Assembly (NCBI GenBank): GCA_029339505.1
Contig: JAQISU010000081.1
Span: 22,203,501-22,267,500, forward strand
DNA length: 64,000 nt
Direction: 5' to 3'
Source: Unio delphinus
Lineage: Eukaryota > Mollusca > Bivalvia > Unionida > Unionidae
The notes beneath the pieces were generated by a model. It did not search any database. It had not been told where the DNA came from and worked only from the letters and a program-made list of their open reading frames with translations. The position numbers and the translations under genes are program-made. The stretch's first letter is position 1; each line of letters begins with the position of its first letter. Shown here in pieces: positions 46,612-59,541 of the stretch.

Positions 46612-48364
46612 CTACAAAATAACAATAGAAAAATGTCAGCTCGAAACTTCGAAGGGATTTATGTACAAGATAGAACAGTTCTCGCATACTATGTCTAATA
46701 GAAATGTGCACATTCTACCGTGTTTCAAATACTAGTTTGAGCATTCTCTCATTCCAAATCTAGCCAGGTTCAAGCCAAAACGTCTGTTGAATATATTCCA
46801 AGTTTTTTGAGATTCCAATTATTAAGTTATACCATTCTAGAAACGTTCATTCACTGATTAATAATAATTAGTTCAAGTATATTGTCTAAATTTTCATCTA
46901 TTTAACACGATCCATCAATCAAAGAAAAGGCAAGACAATATTGTGTATCTTACACACAGTGAATATCTTCCTCCATGATTCATTCAAATCAGATTGTAAC
47001 AATTGCAAAGTTACTTCTTAATTTTCCCATTTCTTCCTGGCATAAATATAGTCGCAACCTTTGGAACCATTCTCGACTGCTATAGATTCAATGTCCTTCT
47101 GACGTCGATGTTACGTCCATCCTGTTTAAGAGTAAATGAACGGTCCTACCTACTTACTAGCCTTTAGTCGGTAGTATAAGTAAACGAATGGATCCACTGT
47201 AGAGAAAACTTTTAGGACCAACTCAAGTGTGGAAATCAATGTCGCATACCCAGCACTTAAGGTCAGTGGATCTAATTAAACTAGTTACGCTGAACATCTC
47301 CGATTAAGAACCATGGATATTGGCGTAATATTAAGGCTAGGAGAGATCTGTGTGTCAGTTCCGATCACCTAGTTAACATTGACGGGCAAGGACACTGTTT
47401 CAGTCCCGGTTTTGACTAGGTAACATGGTGGCCATTTTTTTCCATCAGCTTCTTATATATTCTTGATAAGAATGTTTCTGCCTAATAAATATTGTGTAGT
47501 GGCAATTTTACCTGTCATCTTTTCATTAAATGGGATATACATGTTGAAATCTATTGTAAAACATGAAAATGAAGAATGTACAGATTGTATCTATAATAAA
47601 TGTTTGCACTGGATTCATATTTACATTTCAGCTATCGTTCGGTAGATTTAATATCTTAGACCGTATCTAATGCAATTACATAAAATGGTATTGGGATTGA
47701 TCTCAAGGAGAGTTACACAACCATGCCATAAATAGGCCAGTGTGACCTAGTTTTCATGATTAGCAGTTTGTGTAAATTCAGTTGTGCCCTTTTCAGAAAA
47801 AAACCTGTCAAAAATGATAATACCATCATTTCGTTCATTTAAGTTAGGATTTGTCTCTCAAGAGAATCAGTAATGCAATCTTCGAAGACATTATTTATTA
47901 TTATCCAGATTTGTAGCATTTGCCACTAACGTTTTCAACATACATATATTGTCACCGGAACGTCTTTCGTTATCTTATATATTCCTTTTGCAAAACAATG
48001 GACATTATTTTACTTTCATTTGTGTTGTTTCAAGACAGGAAACGTCTTTAAATAATCAAACATAAGAGACTCATCCACGATCACAATAACTACCACAGAC
48101 AACGATAATATATCATCTCCGATAAAATCAGTTTCAGTGATTTTATCGTGTATATAATGATCAATGCCTTGTCAATATTAAAGTCGTTATTCTTTATTTT
48201 ACATTGATGAGAAACACAAAACGCAAATGATCACGACTATTCTTATCATGTGCGATGTATATAACGATTTTAAATTGTCCATATCGTAACATGAATTCGC
48301 TGATAATGCTATAGTCTCTGTTCCTTATTTCATACTGTTTTGACAACCTAGTTTATTTTTTTAC
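46612..48364 (-). other. Gene 2 intron
   Basis: Nothing recognised. Confidence 0.55.
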
Positions 48365-48508
48365 CGTATAGCGTTCACTAGCGTCAGCAGAATAAACAGG
48401 GACTGCACATGTCTTGGCGTCACCTTGGTAAACGAAATGTGGCGGTGTATCGTCCACGTCTAGAACTGTCATATTTATGATTGCTTCGCCATCGTCCACA
48501 ATACCAGA
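48365..48508 (-). CDS. Gene 2 exon: EC linker, counterpart of gene 1 exon 7
   Basis: Minus-strand acceptor attgccag and donor gtaaaa bound 48 codons, phase 0. AIINMTVLDVDDTPPHFVYQ has a near-canonical DxNDxxPxF calcium linker. A Cys (TCAVPV) is shared in position with gene 1 (QCLIPE). Confidence 0.92.
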
Positions 48509-48663
48509 CTGGCAATAGAGATTTGAGTGCTTCATTATATAATAAAATAGCATACAAGGTTCACAACCAACTTAAAAGAGCAATATTAAATACAGTTTTA
48601 TTCAATTAATATGTAATAGATTAAAACAGTAAGATCCTGTTTACCATTTTCTTATCCAATATA

Positions 48664-48955
48664 CAGTGCAGGATTACCCATTAGGCACACTAAGCACGTG
48701 CTTAGGGCGACAGTCCAACAGGACAAAATAAAGATTCAAATTAATTGTTGATGATAAAATTAAATGAATTATTGATGATCATTACGATCTGCATGTACGA
48801 GTATTTTTTATTTATAATGATGGCAACACTCGTATTTTTCCACCTTATCTGCTTTTAATATTGTTGGTAACTTATGAAATTTGCGCTGGGGTGGAATGGG
48901 GGGACACATAATAATTTCAGTGCTTAGGGCCCTGGAAGGTATTAATCCGGCACTG
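48664..48955. mobile_element. hAT-type MITE, 292 bp
   Basis: Ends are inverted: cagtgcaggattaccc at the left and the complement of cagtgccggattaatacc at the right. It contains the ggggggac/gggccct blocks usual in such elements. The 8-bp flanks ccaatata and taaatcta match at 5 positions, so any target duplication has decayed. Confidence 0.65.
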
Positions 48956-49132
48956 TAAATCTAGCTTTAGCTATCCTGGTCTGATTAGGTGAGCTGGTCA
49001 CTAGTTCGGTTATAAAGCGAGAATAGAAAGATCTCTCATCTACATTGAAAATCTATCACGAACACCTCCTTCTGACCTGTTATTACTTTAAAGGACCATC
49101 TTTTAATTTTTCATAAACGCATGTAAGATGTT

Positions 49133-49205
49133 TTGTTGTTGTTGTTGTAGGGTTTAACGCCAGTTTTCAGTGCACGATAGGCTATACATGGTGGCCAGTA
49201 TGAAA
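49133..49205 (-). mobile_element. Truncated SINE fragment
   Basis: gttgttgtagggtttaacgc with cagtgcacgataggctatac and tggccagtat matches the body of the SINE at 55018-55255; the tRNA-like head is missing. Confidence 0.7.
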
Positions 49206-49465
49206 AATGAATTATCAAATTTAAGTATGATATCATTGCGTCTGTAAAAAATATAAAACCGGTATTTCAGAAAAGTCTATCCTGTTGTCAGGTATAGTAC
49301 AGAATGGACACCAGCTGATTTACGTGACCATATACAACAGATAACGATATGCATACAAATCTTTAAGCAACTAATTTTTTTAAGGCCTTTAAATATGCTA
49401 ACGAAACATTCAAGCATTTTAAGTTTTATATTGAAAGGTAATTCTTAAGAGATAAACATTATTTA

Positions 49466-50146
49466 CAACTCAAGTTCAGTGCATTTTCATATTCGAACGA
49501 CATTCTTCGACCGTATTGGTATTGCCAACTATCACAAAAGAAAACATCACCCGTTAATGACGAACCTGATTAGTAGAAAATAATGTTCCTGATTTCTTTA
49601 ATTTTGTATAATCCGGGTAAAACTATATATACATCATCGAAAAAATATAGTGTGAATTCACCTCAAAATCATGCCTAACAGAAACTTAAAATGAAGCGTA
49701 GTGCTTGCATGTCGCGAAGTCGTTATTTCCCGTTGATTTCCAAAAACCTGAAGACAGCAGACACTGTTACTAAAAGGTTGTCAAACGCGCTTACACCATA
49801 AATAATGTTACTACAACAAAGTTAATGAACAGACATTCGCATGTAATACTTTTCCACCTGTGTATTTTTTCTTGTTTTTCATTGGTATGATATATTACGA
49901 CGTAGATTGGAATTTTATGTCATGCGCAGCCTCATAACCCTATAACACAAAACTATTCACATATCTATATACTGAACACTTATTGGTACGAATATCCCAA
50001 ATTATCCTTAAATTAGCAATTGTGACCGAGACCAGTTTAGTAAACTAACATATGATTCGATACATTCCTTTAAATACGGTACAATATCATGACTGTACTT
50101 AATATAATTGGATAGTTATTCGATTTGAGATATATCTTTCCGACAC
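49466..50146 (-). other. Possible decayed counterparts of gene 1 exons 4-6
   Basis: Two weak resemblances on the minus strand. After an acceptor-like atcag at 50147, gtgtcggaaagatatat recalls gene 1 exon 4 (gtttcgaaaaaggtttac) but stops soon after. Near 49575-49470 GSSLTGDVFFCDSWQYQYGRRM recalls exon 6 (GSSSGEIKLSSSLDYDSGQRM), yet its donor phase does not fit. They may be coincidence. Confidence 0.2.
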
Positions 50147-50600
50147 CTGATCCCAAAAGCAAACTAGTAATCACTAAACCCTACGGAATCTGTGAAATGC
50201 GATACAAATGCAAATAACACATACCGTACGTTTATTACAACAGTATAAAATTAAGATTTAATTGGTAAAAGTTTGATTAAATTAAGTAAATGATAATCTC
50301 AAAATGTGCCTGAATTCATATCTAGATATGAATCACAAATAAAGGTAACATAAAACATAAATTCCTTGTCGTTTGATATTTCTCAACGTGTTTAAGGAAC
50401 TTGATTATATACTTTTAACAGAAGCTCATGTTGATTGATATCACTAGGTAACACAGTTTTGAAAATAGGTAAATTTAAAATATATGTGAGCAGAATTTTT
50501 ACGTTCAATTCAACAAACAATGCCGGTTATGCCATGAAATATTAGTAAAGTTTTAGTAAGAGATGAAATCAGATAAGAAACAAAGTAAGATTTTTTTTAC

Positions 50601-50663
50601 CTGTGACATTTGGCTCTTGCATGTAACAGTAACTTTCATAGTACTGAGTCGAACCCCGCGACC
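50601..50663 (-). CDS. Gene 2 exon, counterpart of gene 1 exon 3
   Basis: Minus-strand acceptor gttatag and donor gtaaaa bound 21 codons, phase 0: GRGVRLSTMKVTVTCKSQMS. The central VTVTC aligns with FSFSC of gene 1. Confidence 0.65.
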
Positions 50664-51274
50664 CTATAACAAAGTACAACCAAAACAATTTTTCTACCTT
50701 GAATAAATAGTCTCTGATATAGCCGATGATTTACCTTGGAATGAATAATTTTGCGATATTAGGTGTATCCCATTCAGAGAGACTTTGATCTCGCTATGTT
50801 ATAAGCCTACAACAACGATCATGAAGAAATGTAAGAGAAAATTAGGAATAAAGCTACTATTTTGGAGCTAGTCTTTTAGATTGTAAATACACTTAATTGT
50901 AAATAAGGATAATGGAGACATGTTTTAAAAATAAAATAAAGAAAAAAGCAGAGGTTTCGAAATGTGGAGAACATTTGATTAGTCTCATCCGAAATTTAGC
51001 GGTTTCAAAAGTAGTTTGAGCTGTACCTGTGCAATATTTTCTAATATTTCTCGAATATTGTTGAAAATCGAATTTACTCATTTTTCAGTTAAGAATGTCT
51101 TTTTAGAAGCCATCACATATTCTTTTGGACTTCGAATAGGATCGAGATCATAAATAAACGATGACTTTACCACTTTCGTGAATTATATTTAAATTCCAGG
51201 GAAGAATCAAAGTACTAGTTGTATTGGATAATCAAGAAATTGAAAATATGTGAAAGGAAAGCATATAATTATAC

Positions 51275-51450
51275 CGTTAGTTCATATATGTCCTCAATGT
51301 CAATTGGTTTACTCAGGGTAAACGTGTACGAGTCGTTGATTTTTTGGAACATAAGATATCCGCTTAGGAGTGACGTCACACCAGACGGCTCCGTTATCGT
51401 TACATCCAGCGTGAAGTTCTCCACGGTTCTCAGGCGAAAGAAGACCGTTC
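51275..51450 (-). CDS. Gene 2 exon, counterpart of gene 1 exon 2
   Basis: Minus-strand acceptor attattag, which is itself the edge of an (ATT)n microsatellite, and donor gtataa. Phase 1 in, phase 0 out, 58 codons: GTVFFRLRTVENFTLDVTIT ... FTLSKPIDIEDIYELT. Confidence 0.85.
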
Positions 51451-51451
51451 C

Positions 51452-51500
<49 letters not shown>
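51451..51500. repeat. (TAA)n microsatellite forming a splice acceptor
   Basis: Sixteen or so units; its edge supplies the AG of the gene 2 exon at 51450. Confidence 0.95.
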
Positions 51501-51501
<1 letters not shown>

Positions 51502-51675
51502 TAGATAGCTAGAACACTAGAGGATTATATAACATCAATTCGAGAAGAGAATGATTGGGTGAAATGAAATGCAAGAACGATGGAATTGAGACAGACGTTA
51601 AAGTCGAAAAGTACTTCATCACACTTTATGACGATATTTTGTTGAAAATAATTTCAGTTACTCTTGCCAACCAAA

Positions 51676-51679
<4 letters not shown>

Positions 51680-51738
<59 letters not shown>
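51680..51738. repeat. (TA)n microsatellite
   Basis: About 29 TA units in the intron 3' of the mucin-like exon of gene 2. Confidence 0.98.
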
Positions 51739-51741
<3 letters not shown>

Positions 51742-51977
51742 TCTGATTAATATTGTCCGAATCACTGGCTTGCCATGTATTTACGTACTACTGATAGAGT
51801 CATTGACTAACTGTATTTGGTGTGAATTATACACCCACTATTAGTTGTGCAACTTTCTATTTAAAACGACTGTCCTTTCAACCCTGAGTGCCAAGACCAG
51901 TTATACCTAATTTGTACACATTTAATAATACTGGCATTGTCACTTAAAACATACAAAATAAAGTATTTAAAATGTAC

Positions 51978-53120
51978 CTGCTGGTTCCGTCTCATTAAAT
52001 ACTATTGTGTGAGGAATTCGTTTTGTCAGCGCATCACAATTGTCTCTCCCAGAAGAAAAGTTGAGAAATCCAGATCCAGGAAAAGCAGGTAGTACAATGT
52101 TGTTATGAGCAGGCTGATGTATAGGCTTGGTCGTAAAGATCGAACTATTTATAGAACTATCTTGTGGTATGACGGAAGTTTGCATTGAATGCCTCATTTG
52201 AGAAGGGTAGCCATTCTGTGCGCCAAATAATGAAGATGGCACCCTCAATAATGCAGATGAAATATTAGATATTTCAGGGACATGGTGTGAACTCGATGAT
52301 GTCAGCTTCAAGGAATCTAATGACACTGACTGAGTATTTGATAGGGTTGGATCTGAGAAAAAATCAGTTATTGTCCATGAATTATAAGGATTACTTGAAT
52401 AAACAGACTTTCGTACTGGAATTGAAGAATACAGTATTGTGTTTGATGTAGAGTCTCTCAGAAAAAGTATGGATTGTGTGTGATGCGTACTCTCAGATAC
52501 TGAAGCAGACGTCTTAGGTATAATAGACATAGTGCTTAATAAATTTAATCTGGTTGTTTTGTTTATACTGTGGAGAAGTATGCTGGAAGCTGAAGGTTGC
52601 ACTGAAAATGTTGTCGAGGGTTTTCGAGTTGTGGTAATCGTCGCTATAAATAATGAATAAGAACTAAAACAATCTCGAGTACTGCACATTTCGGATGATG
52701 TCAACGAGGTTGACAATGGAACGGCTTGCGTTTGATAATAATCCGATGATGATGAAGATGAATTAATTATCAAAGCTCTTGCGTGTCGTCTTAAGGTTTC
52801 ATTCGTCTTAGATAAGCGAACATTTTCAGAATTAGTTATATTAAAAATATCCACGGCCGTATCCTTTACCAAATGTTTATAAGGCAATGAAGATTTGGCA
52901 TTGAAACCTGATGAAATAGTACCCATTGTGGAAAACTGTTTCGCAGTAAGTGTATTTAGTAGAGGCAGAGCGATACTAGGTAGGAAAGCCTGGCTTTCAG
53001 CTGTTGTACTAAATTGTCTGTAATGTGTAGATGGAATTGAGGTCAATTGCTCTGAGTTAAATGATGGCTCAATGGATCTAACTAGAATCCTGTTTGCTTC
53101 CTGGGAACTGGTTGATGTGT
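51978..53120 (-). CDS. Gene 2 mucin-like exon ending in an EC repeat start
   Basis: Minus-strand acceptor gtttgtag and donor gtacat bound 1143 bases with one open frame, phase 1 on both sides. Most of it is Ser/Thr-rich, roughly one residue in three by eye (SSSSSS, TITTTRKPSTT, SSSSHH), with several N-x-S/T sites, so a heavily glycosylated stalk is likely. No exact tandem repeat unit is visible. The last 22 codons, DNCDALTKRIPHTIVFNETE plus PA, start an EC repeat and align with gene 1 exon 1. The fusion of a large stalk exon to the repeat start is not seen in gene 1. Confidence 0.85.
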
Positions 53121-53281
53121 CTACAAACAGAGAAACAGTCAATAATTAAATACAACGTGGATATGTATAATACTATAAAAAACACAAGGTAATTTATGCA
53201 ATCCTAATTGAAGTATGCAGGATTTTGATTTCTTTTGCAACAAAAGCTTCATAGATGTTTATTTGTTATTTGTGCTGTTGT

Positions 53282-53540
53282 TCAAGAATGATAATATATG
53301 TATATCCTTGTATGTCATTATTTATCAAGAATGATAATATATGTATATCCTTGTATGTCATTATTTATCAAGAATGATAATATATGTATATCCTTGTATG
53401 TCATTATTTATCAAGAATGATAATGTATGTATATCCTTGTATGTCATTATTTATCAAGAATGATAATGTATGTGCATCCTTGTATGTCATTATTTATCAA
53501 GAATGATAATGTATGTATATCCATGCATACAATAATACGC
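53282..53540. repeat. 43-bp minisatellite, 6 copies plus decayed units
   Basis: Unit tcaagaatgataatatatgt with atatccttgtatgtcattattta, spaced exactly 43 bases, just 5' of the mucin-like exon of gene 2. Confidence 0.93.
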
Positions 53541-53899
53541 CAAGAACGATAATGCAAATCCTTGTATACCCTTGTTTACCAAGAAATATAAAATCAATTA
53601 GTGAGAATAAATATAAAAATACATCTCACGACGAGATAGTTGTTATCTAGAGACTAATAAAATGAACACAATGTTATAACTGTTGCAGTAGAATATAAGT
53701 AACATATCTACTAAAGATGAATTATCAATAATTTGACCAGTGCACACATTATATGTCCTAGCCAATGATGAGTAGCACTCAAATTACTTGTAACTAAATA
53801 TCATGTTTTTAACCGGACTTTGTTTTATTAAAACAATTACCAGATTAGTCACGATTAGTATTGGGCCTCTTGTTTTGATAACATCAAATGCCACAACTA

Positions 53900-54215
53900 T
53901 TGGTGACCATTAAAATATGTAACCATTTTTAAAAAAAACATCGTTAATCATTAAATGACAGAACCAAATGAAGAATTACAATCAGTAACCATTCAGAAAC
54001 ATACTCGTTGTAAGAATAAACAAGATTAACCATCTAAAGACAACTGTTTTAAGAATCACCACGAGTGACAAATAAAAAACACAACCATTCTAAGATTCGC
54101 CATTATAGAACATTTAAAACACATCCATTTTAATAATAATCATCAGCAGCCATTAAAGGACCTAACCATTGTAAATTGTAACAATGTCCATCTAGAACCA
54201 TTTTTGGAATGCATT
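53900..54215. repeat. Degenerate aaccatt-type repeats
   Basis: Loose 25-35 bp periodicity of aaccattt..aagaa..accat. Strongly diverged. Confidence 0.45.
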
Positions 54216-55017
54216 TATTTACGGATGGCCATCGACAACTATTAACAAATACAGCTATTTTAAAAATTTACAGAAGCTAGGTTATGCTTTGAAAGAAATG
54301 AGATTGTGTAACGCCATTTGAAATTGAACAATTTTGACTATACATACCTATTCTGAAGAATAACATTAAAATAGAAAGTACAGATGAAATGTTTTGTAAT
54401 CCAAACATTTTATAAATCACACAATGTCACAGACTACCGTAATACTTTCGTTCCTTTTCCGGAGCAGTTTCATGGATTGGTGTATATTGCATCAATGCAG
54501 CTCTATAACACGTTTCATCTAAGAACTTTTACTTTTTATCTTCAGTTCCCGGCAATGTCGACAATGATAAATAGTTAACGTTTGACAAGAAACTTGATAA
54601 AAATGTATGTTAAGAGTTGGTCAAAAGCCAGGGGTTTGTTTGGTCATGATAATAGTACAATGTGTAAATAGCATATGAATATGTGTACCAGACTATCGGT
54701 CAGTAAGTACGACTGGCTCAATGTAATGTCACTGTGTCATTCATTTGCGTATTTTCTATTTGCCACCGACATACATCAAATTATTCTTGATTAACATTAA
54801 TACACAGAGAAGCAATCTATCGGGTCCAATTGACTGGCTGATTGAATGATTGATGTTTAACGGTACATGACAACACGAGAGGTTATATCGGCACGAAGTA
54901 CCCGCAATAAATAGCCTTACTTAAAGACACCACTGCAATCGTACCGAACCGATTTTATACTGAATCGAACCCGTGCCCTTTTGGCTGCGAACATAACACT
55001 GATTGTTTGTTTTTTAT

Positions 55018-55255
55018 GGTTTAACGCCATTTTTCAGCACAATATATAGGCTATACATGGCGGCCAGTATTAGTGGTGGAGGAAGAAACCGGAAAAACCC
55101 CGGAAAGAACCACCGACCCACGAGAAGCTACTGGCAAGCTTTCTCACTTAACTACATTAGCCGAATCTTAGACTCGAACCCACGCAGACAGAGGTGAGAT
55201 GGCAGTGGTCCGTAACGGACAGCGCTTTAGACCACTCGGCCACTCGGGCCCCGAA
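55018..55255 (-). mobile_element. tRNA-derived SINE
   Basis: Read on the minus strand from 55255: ggggcccgagtggccgagtg (A box tggccgagtgg), a B box gggttcgagtc near 55175, then a body with ggccgccatgtatagcctat and a tail ggcgttaaaccat. It resembles a tRNA-Ser/Leu-headed SINE; the fragment at 49.1 kb shares the body. Confidence 0.75.
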
Positions 55256-55259
55256 CATA

Positions 55260-57000
55260 ACACTGAAATCACTGACCACCGCTTGGATACCTACTGATGC
55301 GCAAAAGTCTAGGTCACCAATAAATCATATTAAAGTTTTAATTAATATTCAACTGTTTAGTGCAAATTACACAATATTTTTAATGTCCATCTATCTATAA
55401 TTACATCATGAAAATGGTATCGATTACAGCTCGAAACTTCCTTCACACACGAAAATGAAGAACGACCATTCACCATGCAATGCTTAAAGCTTTATCTTTA
55501 TAACCCAATGAAACCTTTAAAAGCACTTGAAATCAAGATATGCAAAAGTAAACACCCTTTAAAAAACAAATTATATAGTTTATGAAGGTACGAGTTGTCA
55601 CGAGCTTACCGCCGTTTAGGAAGCAAAATAGTACGTATATAGGTCCATATTGTTAACTTTTTAATCCAAAGTTAACACTTGTCTAGACGGCCATTTATAT
55701 TCAGTCACTCTAGCTACTTAGAAGTTATTATTGAGGTTTTCATTCTCGCCCTTAATATTAAAAATTGTGTACTTACATTTTCGGCAGGAATCATTTGGGT
55801 CACCATATTCCATATCAGTCTAGTTTCCCGAAAATTTAAGATTTCATATTATGCCATGCGACGCTTGATCATGCGTTTCCACAAAAGTAGTACTTGCAGG
55901 AGGCTGGGAGTTGTGTGTTGTGCAGAACAGTGAGTTTATTCTTCTAAACTTGGATTCTGGAGCAAGTTTGATATACATGTATAAGAAAATTAAAAGTTTC
56001 TTTTATTACGTTAATGCCTTAATATATTTAATTTTTTTTAAAAATCAAAAGTGATATATTTTAACGCATATAAAGTTTGTGGTACCACACCATGAAATAT
56101 ATCCGGTATTAACCCAGAAAAGAAAATTTATACGAGCCGTGATGCGATATCATTTAAAAATAGCACAAAATGCACGGGAAACGAGTCTCCTGGGAAAGCG
56201 ATGCAAATTGTAAACCAATAATATCGTGCCATCAAAGCTCCTGTCAATTGCGATTATTTTTTCCGCTTAAAATTCCAGCATACCTCATTAGTTAAACATC
56301 ACGCACTAATAACTAATAAAATGATGACTGGAACACAGAGAAAACTCTACCTGGAAATATGCTTCTTTGTAAACTAACAAAAAGTAATAAATGAATTCCG
56401 GGTTGATGGTTATTTGGGTTTGTGTATGTGTGACTGTTGTTGCTGTTGTTTTGCTTGTTTTTTAACATAAAAGTGATACACGAATATCTGGGTAAAAGGC
56501 GTGTCTGTTCCCCGTTTCATACAACCCAGTGAATATCAACTGGAATACAATGGAGAGGTAAAAATGGATCTGAACACAATAATTTCATTCATGCAAGAGA
56601 AATCGATGTTACTATCGATACAAGTATTTTTTCTTCAATATCTCAAGACAATACAGTTTTTTACATGGTTGCATAACTATATGTCATATTTTCATGCAGA
56701 ATATTCTGATGACACTATTAAGAAAAGTATTTTGAATACTGCTTATATACTGATGTCACAGTCTGTGTCTTCGAAGGAGCTTGTAAATAAGCACGCGTAC
56801 GTGATTGAAAAAAAATAACTATATTATGGTGTATTTGACTGATTTCCCACTGCAGACTTACTTCGTATCGTACATCATGTATCCACGAATGTATTTAGGC
56901 CCCTATGTACACCTAAGTACATATCTTTAGTATGTACTTAATGTTAGAACATTCGTCAGATTTGTGTTACTGTATTAAACGCATCACCATCAATGTTGAT
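55260..57000. other. Nothing recognised (5' intron region of gene 2)
   Basis: Plus-strand frames at 55679-55933 and 56501-56818 are not recognised and lack good splice context. Confidence 0.35.
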
Positions 57001-57049
57001 GCACACACACACACACACACACGTGTATATATACATTCTTGCTGGTTGC

Positions 57050-57085
<36 letters not shown>

Positions 57086-57100
57086 ATATATACATTCTTG
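57001..57100. repeat. Duplicated (CA)n plus flank
   Basis: A (CA)n run followed by cgtgtatatatacattcttg and ctggttgcgaa occurs twice in tandem. Confidence 0.92.
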
Positions 57101-58387
57101 CTGGTTGCGAATTGTCTAAATGCATACAATGTTCTTTCTTTCATATTTCAGAGTAACTTGTAAATTAAATGAAATTTAAAAAGCGTTGTCTTTTTTCTCC
57201 TTTTTCCGTCCATTCATAACGTCCACTTTTCACTATCGGTCCATTTTCTGACCATTCAATACCTATAATAAAAATACAATCTACTTGCTTCATAATGTAA
57301 TCCAACTATGGCTTTGTTGTTATTATATAACAGTTATATGAGATCATTACTACTTTGATCAGGATAATTATGTTGCATTTATTTACCGTAAACCAGTCTA
57401 AGCTGGATCGGTACAAGGAATGTACTGTGTCCCAAATAAATCGGAAACATGCTTCCAATAATTGCTGACAATCCAAACAATTGTCCAGGTAAAACTTATA
57501 ACATAGGTATTATTCTGAAAAGCGTATTTGGGGGAATGATATACGCAGTTCTTTATGCAAACGGCTGTAAGAAAAGCAATTGATATATGAATGAGCCAAT
57601 GTAAATACTGGACCGGTCTTGTTACATCAACTGGTGGACAAGGAGAAAGGTCAACGATATTTTCTGCTGGAAATTTGTTTAAAATGTTAACTATTATGAA
57701 TCGGAAGAATGCGCACAGTATTTAAACAGTTGTGGAAATGTTTTCTCATGTAATATTTGTAAATTTAAAAAAAAAAAAAACATTTTATCATTTTTTTGTT
57801 TGTTTGTTTTCCAATCATTTTTGAAGTTGATATGTGATTGAAAACATGATTTTCAGTCTTGTGTGGTATCATACAGCCATTTTTGTACTGTCGTAAAAAC
57901 ACAATCCAATGACTCAGTGTAGATAAAATGAGGTTTTAAGACAACATGCAAGTATTCACTTGACTTGTCCTCACATGACATCAAGTGCTATCCCATGATA
58001 TATTTATAACAGCGTTGATTTGAATCGACATTACTGTCTGAAGTCTTGTATATAGTGAATAGTATTTTGCATCAAAATGTTAAAGGAAATAATTTTCATT
58101 CCAGTTGCATACAATATGTTACTATTTCATTATCTATTGTACAATTACTGGGCAGGTCATTGAAAAATTATCAAAATCTGCTGCAAGATTTATTAATCTC
58201 GATCAGTTATACACATTACTGTTAGACTTTATAATAAGCACAAATGTGAAATTGCGTCTACTGCAAAAGGCTATCTGTCATATGACTTATACAACTTTAA
58301 AGGTCTACTAGTGCACTCATACAACCTTCGTTTATATTATATATTTAACCTTCACGAAGCGATTTGTATAGATAAAATGTCATATAC

Positions 58388-58654
58388 CTCATCAATAATG
58401 AAAATAATGACCACAGAAAATCGATTTTTTCATAGCGAGCAGAATCTTCTTCAGATTCATGAAGTTGCCCATCTTCAAGGGGTTCACCTTCTTCAAACGA
58501 CGAAGATGAGCTTGACAAATTTGCCATAAATTCGCATGTGTCGTCACTATCACAGATTATCATCGCATACGCTAAACATGAAGTACTTCCCGACTGTGCA
58601 TCACTTCCGGAAATTTCTCTAGCTATATATATATTGGTCAATATCACGGTGCAG
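58388..58654 (-). CDS. Candidate exon of an unidentified minus-strand gene
   Basis: Minus-strand acceptor ttttttttag and donor gtatat bound 267 bases with one open frame of about 88 codons: TVILTNIYIAREISGSDAQS, then a Cys-containing part SCLAYAMIICDSDDTCEFMA, a Ser run and an acidic segment. The C-x6-C-x5-C spacing loosely recalls GDNF/GAS1-type repeats, but one short match is not enough. Its phase fits neither the signal-peptide exon nor the mucin exon of gene 2. Confidence 0.35.
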
Positions 58655-59509
58655 CTAAAAAAAACTGAAATTATTTTCTCGTATGGTACTGATGGGGCTT
58701 TGTCTTTCTTCGATATAATTTCCCCTCGTTATTGTAACACTATCTATAAACGGTTTGATCTAACATTTTGGAACTCGCATCTCTTTGACCTCATTTTCAA
58801 GATATGACTGCAACTAATAATCAGTTAGTACTAATAATAATATTAATAATAATAATAATAATGGTATATTCGAAGCACGTGTTTCTGAAAAGCAAATATC
58901 TTAGTTTTTTGTACTTCTTCAAGCCAGCTTGACATGCTGAGTTATTCTACGTCATTTTATAGAGTAATTTCCGAAAATGTATTGATTTATTTTACTGTGT
59001 CTGACACATCATTAAAATAGATGAAAAAAATCTTCTCCAGCTTGCATAAATATATTTGTGCTAGGGTTACGTGATATCATTAGCTTGTCGTTATTCAACT
59101 CGAGTTGATAACTTGATAACTGTTTGCATTTCTCTTCACATTTAATGCTTTGAGCATACATTGTGTATGTCTTATGTTCAAAACGTTTTTACTTAAAATC
59201 TTTCCCATCATCATAATATGCGAGTCCCCCCAACCCCCAACCCAAGATTCTACGAAGCTGCATTCTTTAGGACTGTCTAAAATTGGTGCTAGGTTTTCTT
59301 TTTAAAACAAAGCAGACATTTAATGCGTAAGGTCATTTCTTTCAATTTGCACAAATTCCAATCAACTTTCTCTAAAGGGAGACCCGAGTAACGTCCCTTC
59401 GCATACAGTTTAAGGTCATTAGGTTTAAACATAAATCAAAATTAACTCATCTCCACCCTAATAGTTTGGTTTTAGTGTTACAATACATACAAACTTGTAG
59501 ATAACATAC

Positions 59510-59541
59510 CTAAAATTCTTTCTGTAAGGAAGGTAACATTG
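59510..59541 (-). CDS. Possible 32-base microexon
   Basis: Minus-strand acceptor gttttcag and donor gtatgt bound NVTFLTERIL. Splice sites are good but phase matches no neighbour, so it may be chance. Confidence 0.15.

Noticed and set aside
49741..49760. Acceptor-like cttcag at 49.75 kb as a missing gene 2 exon
   Set aside because: The following frame lacks cadherin residues and a donor in phase before the stop.
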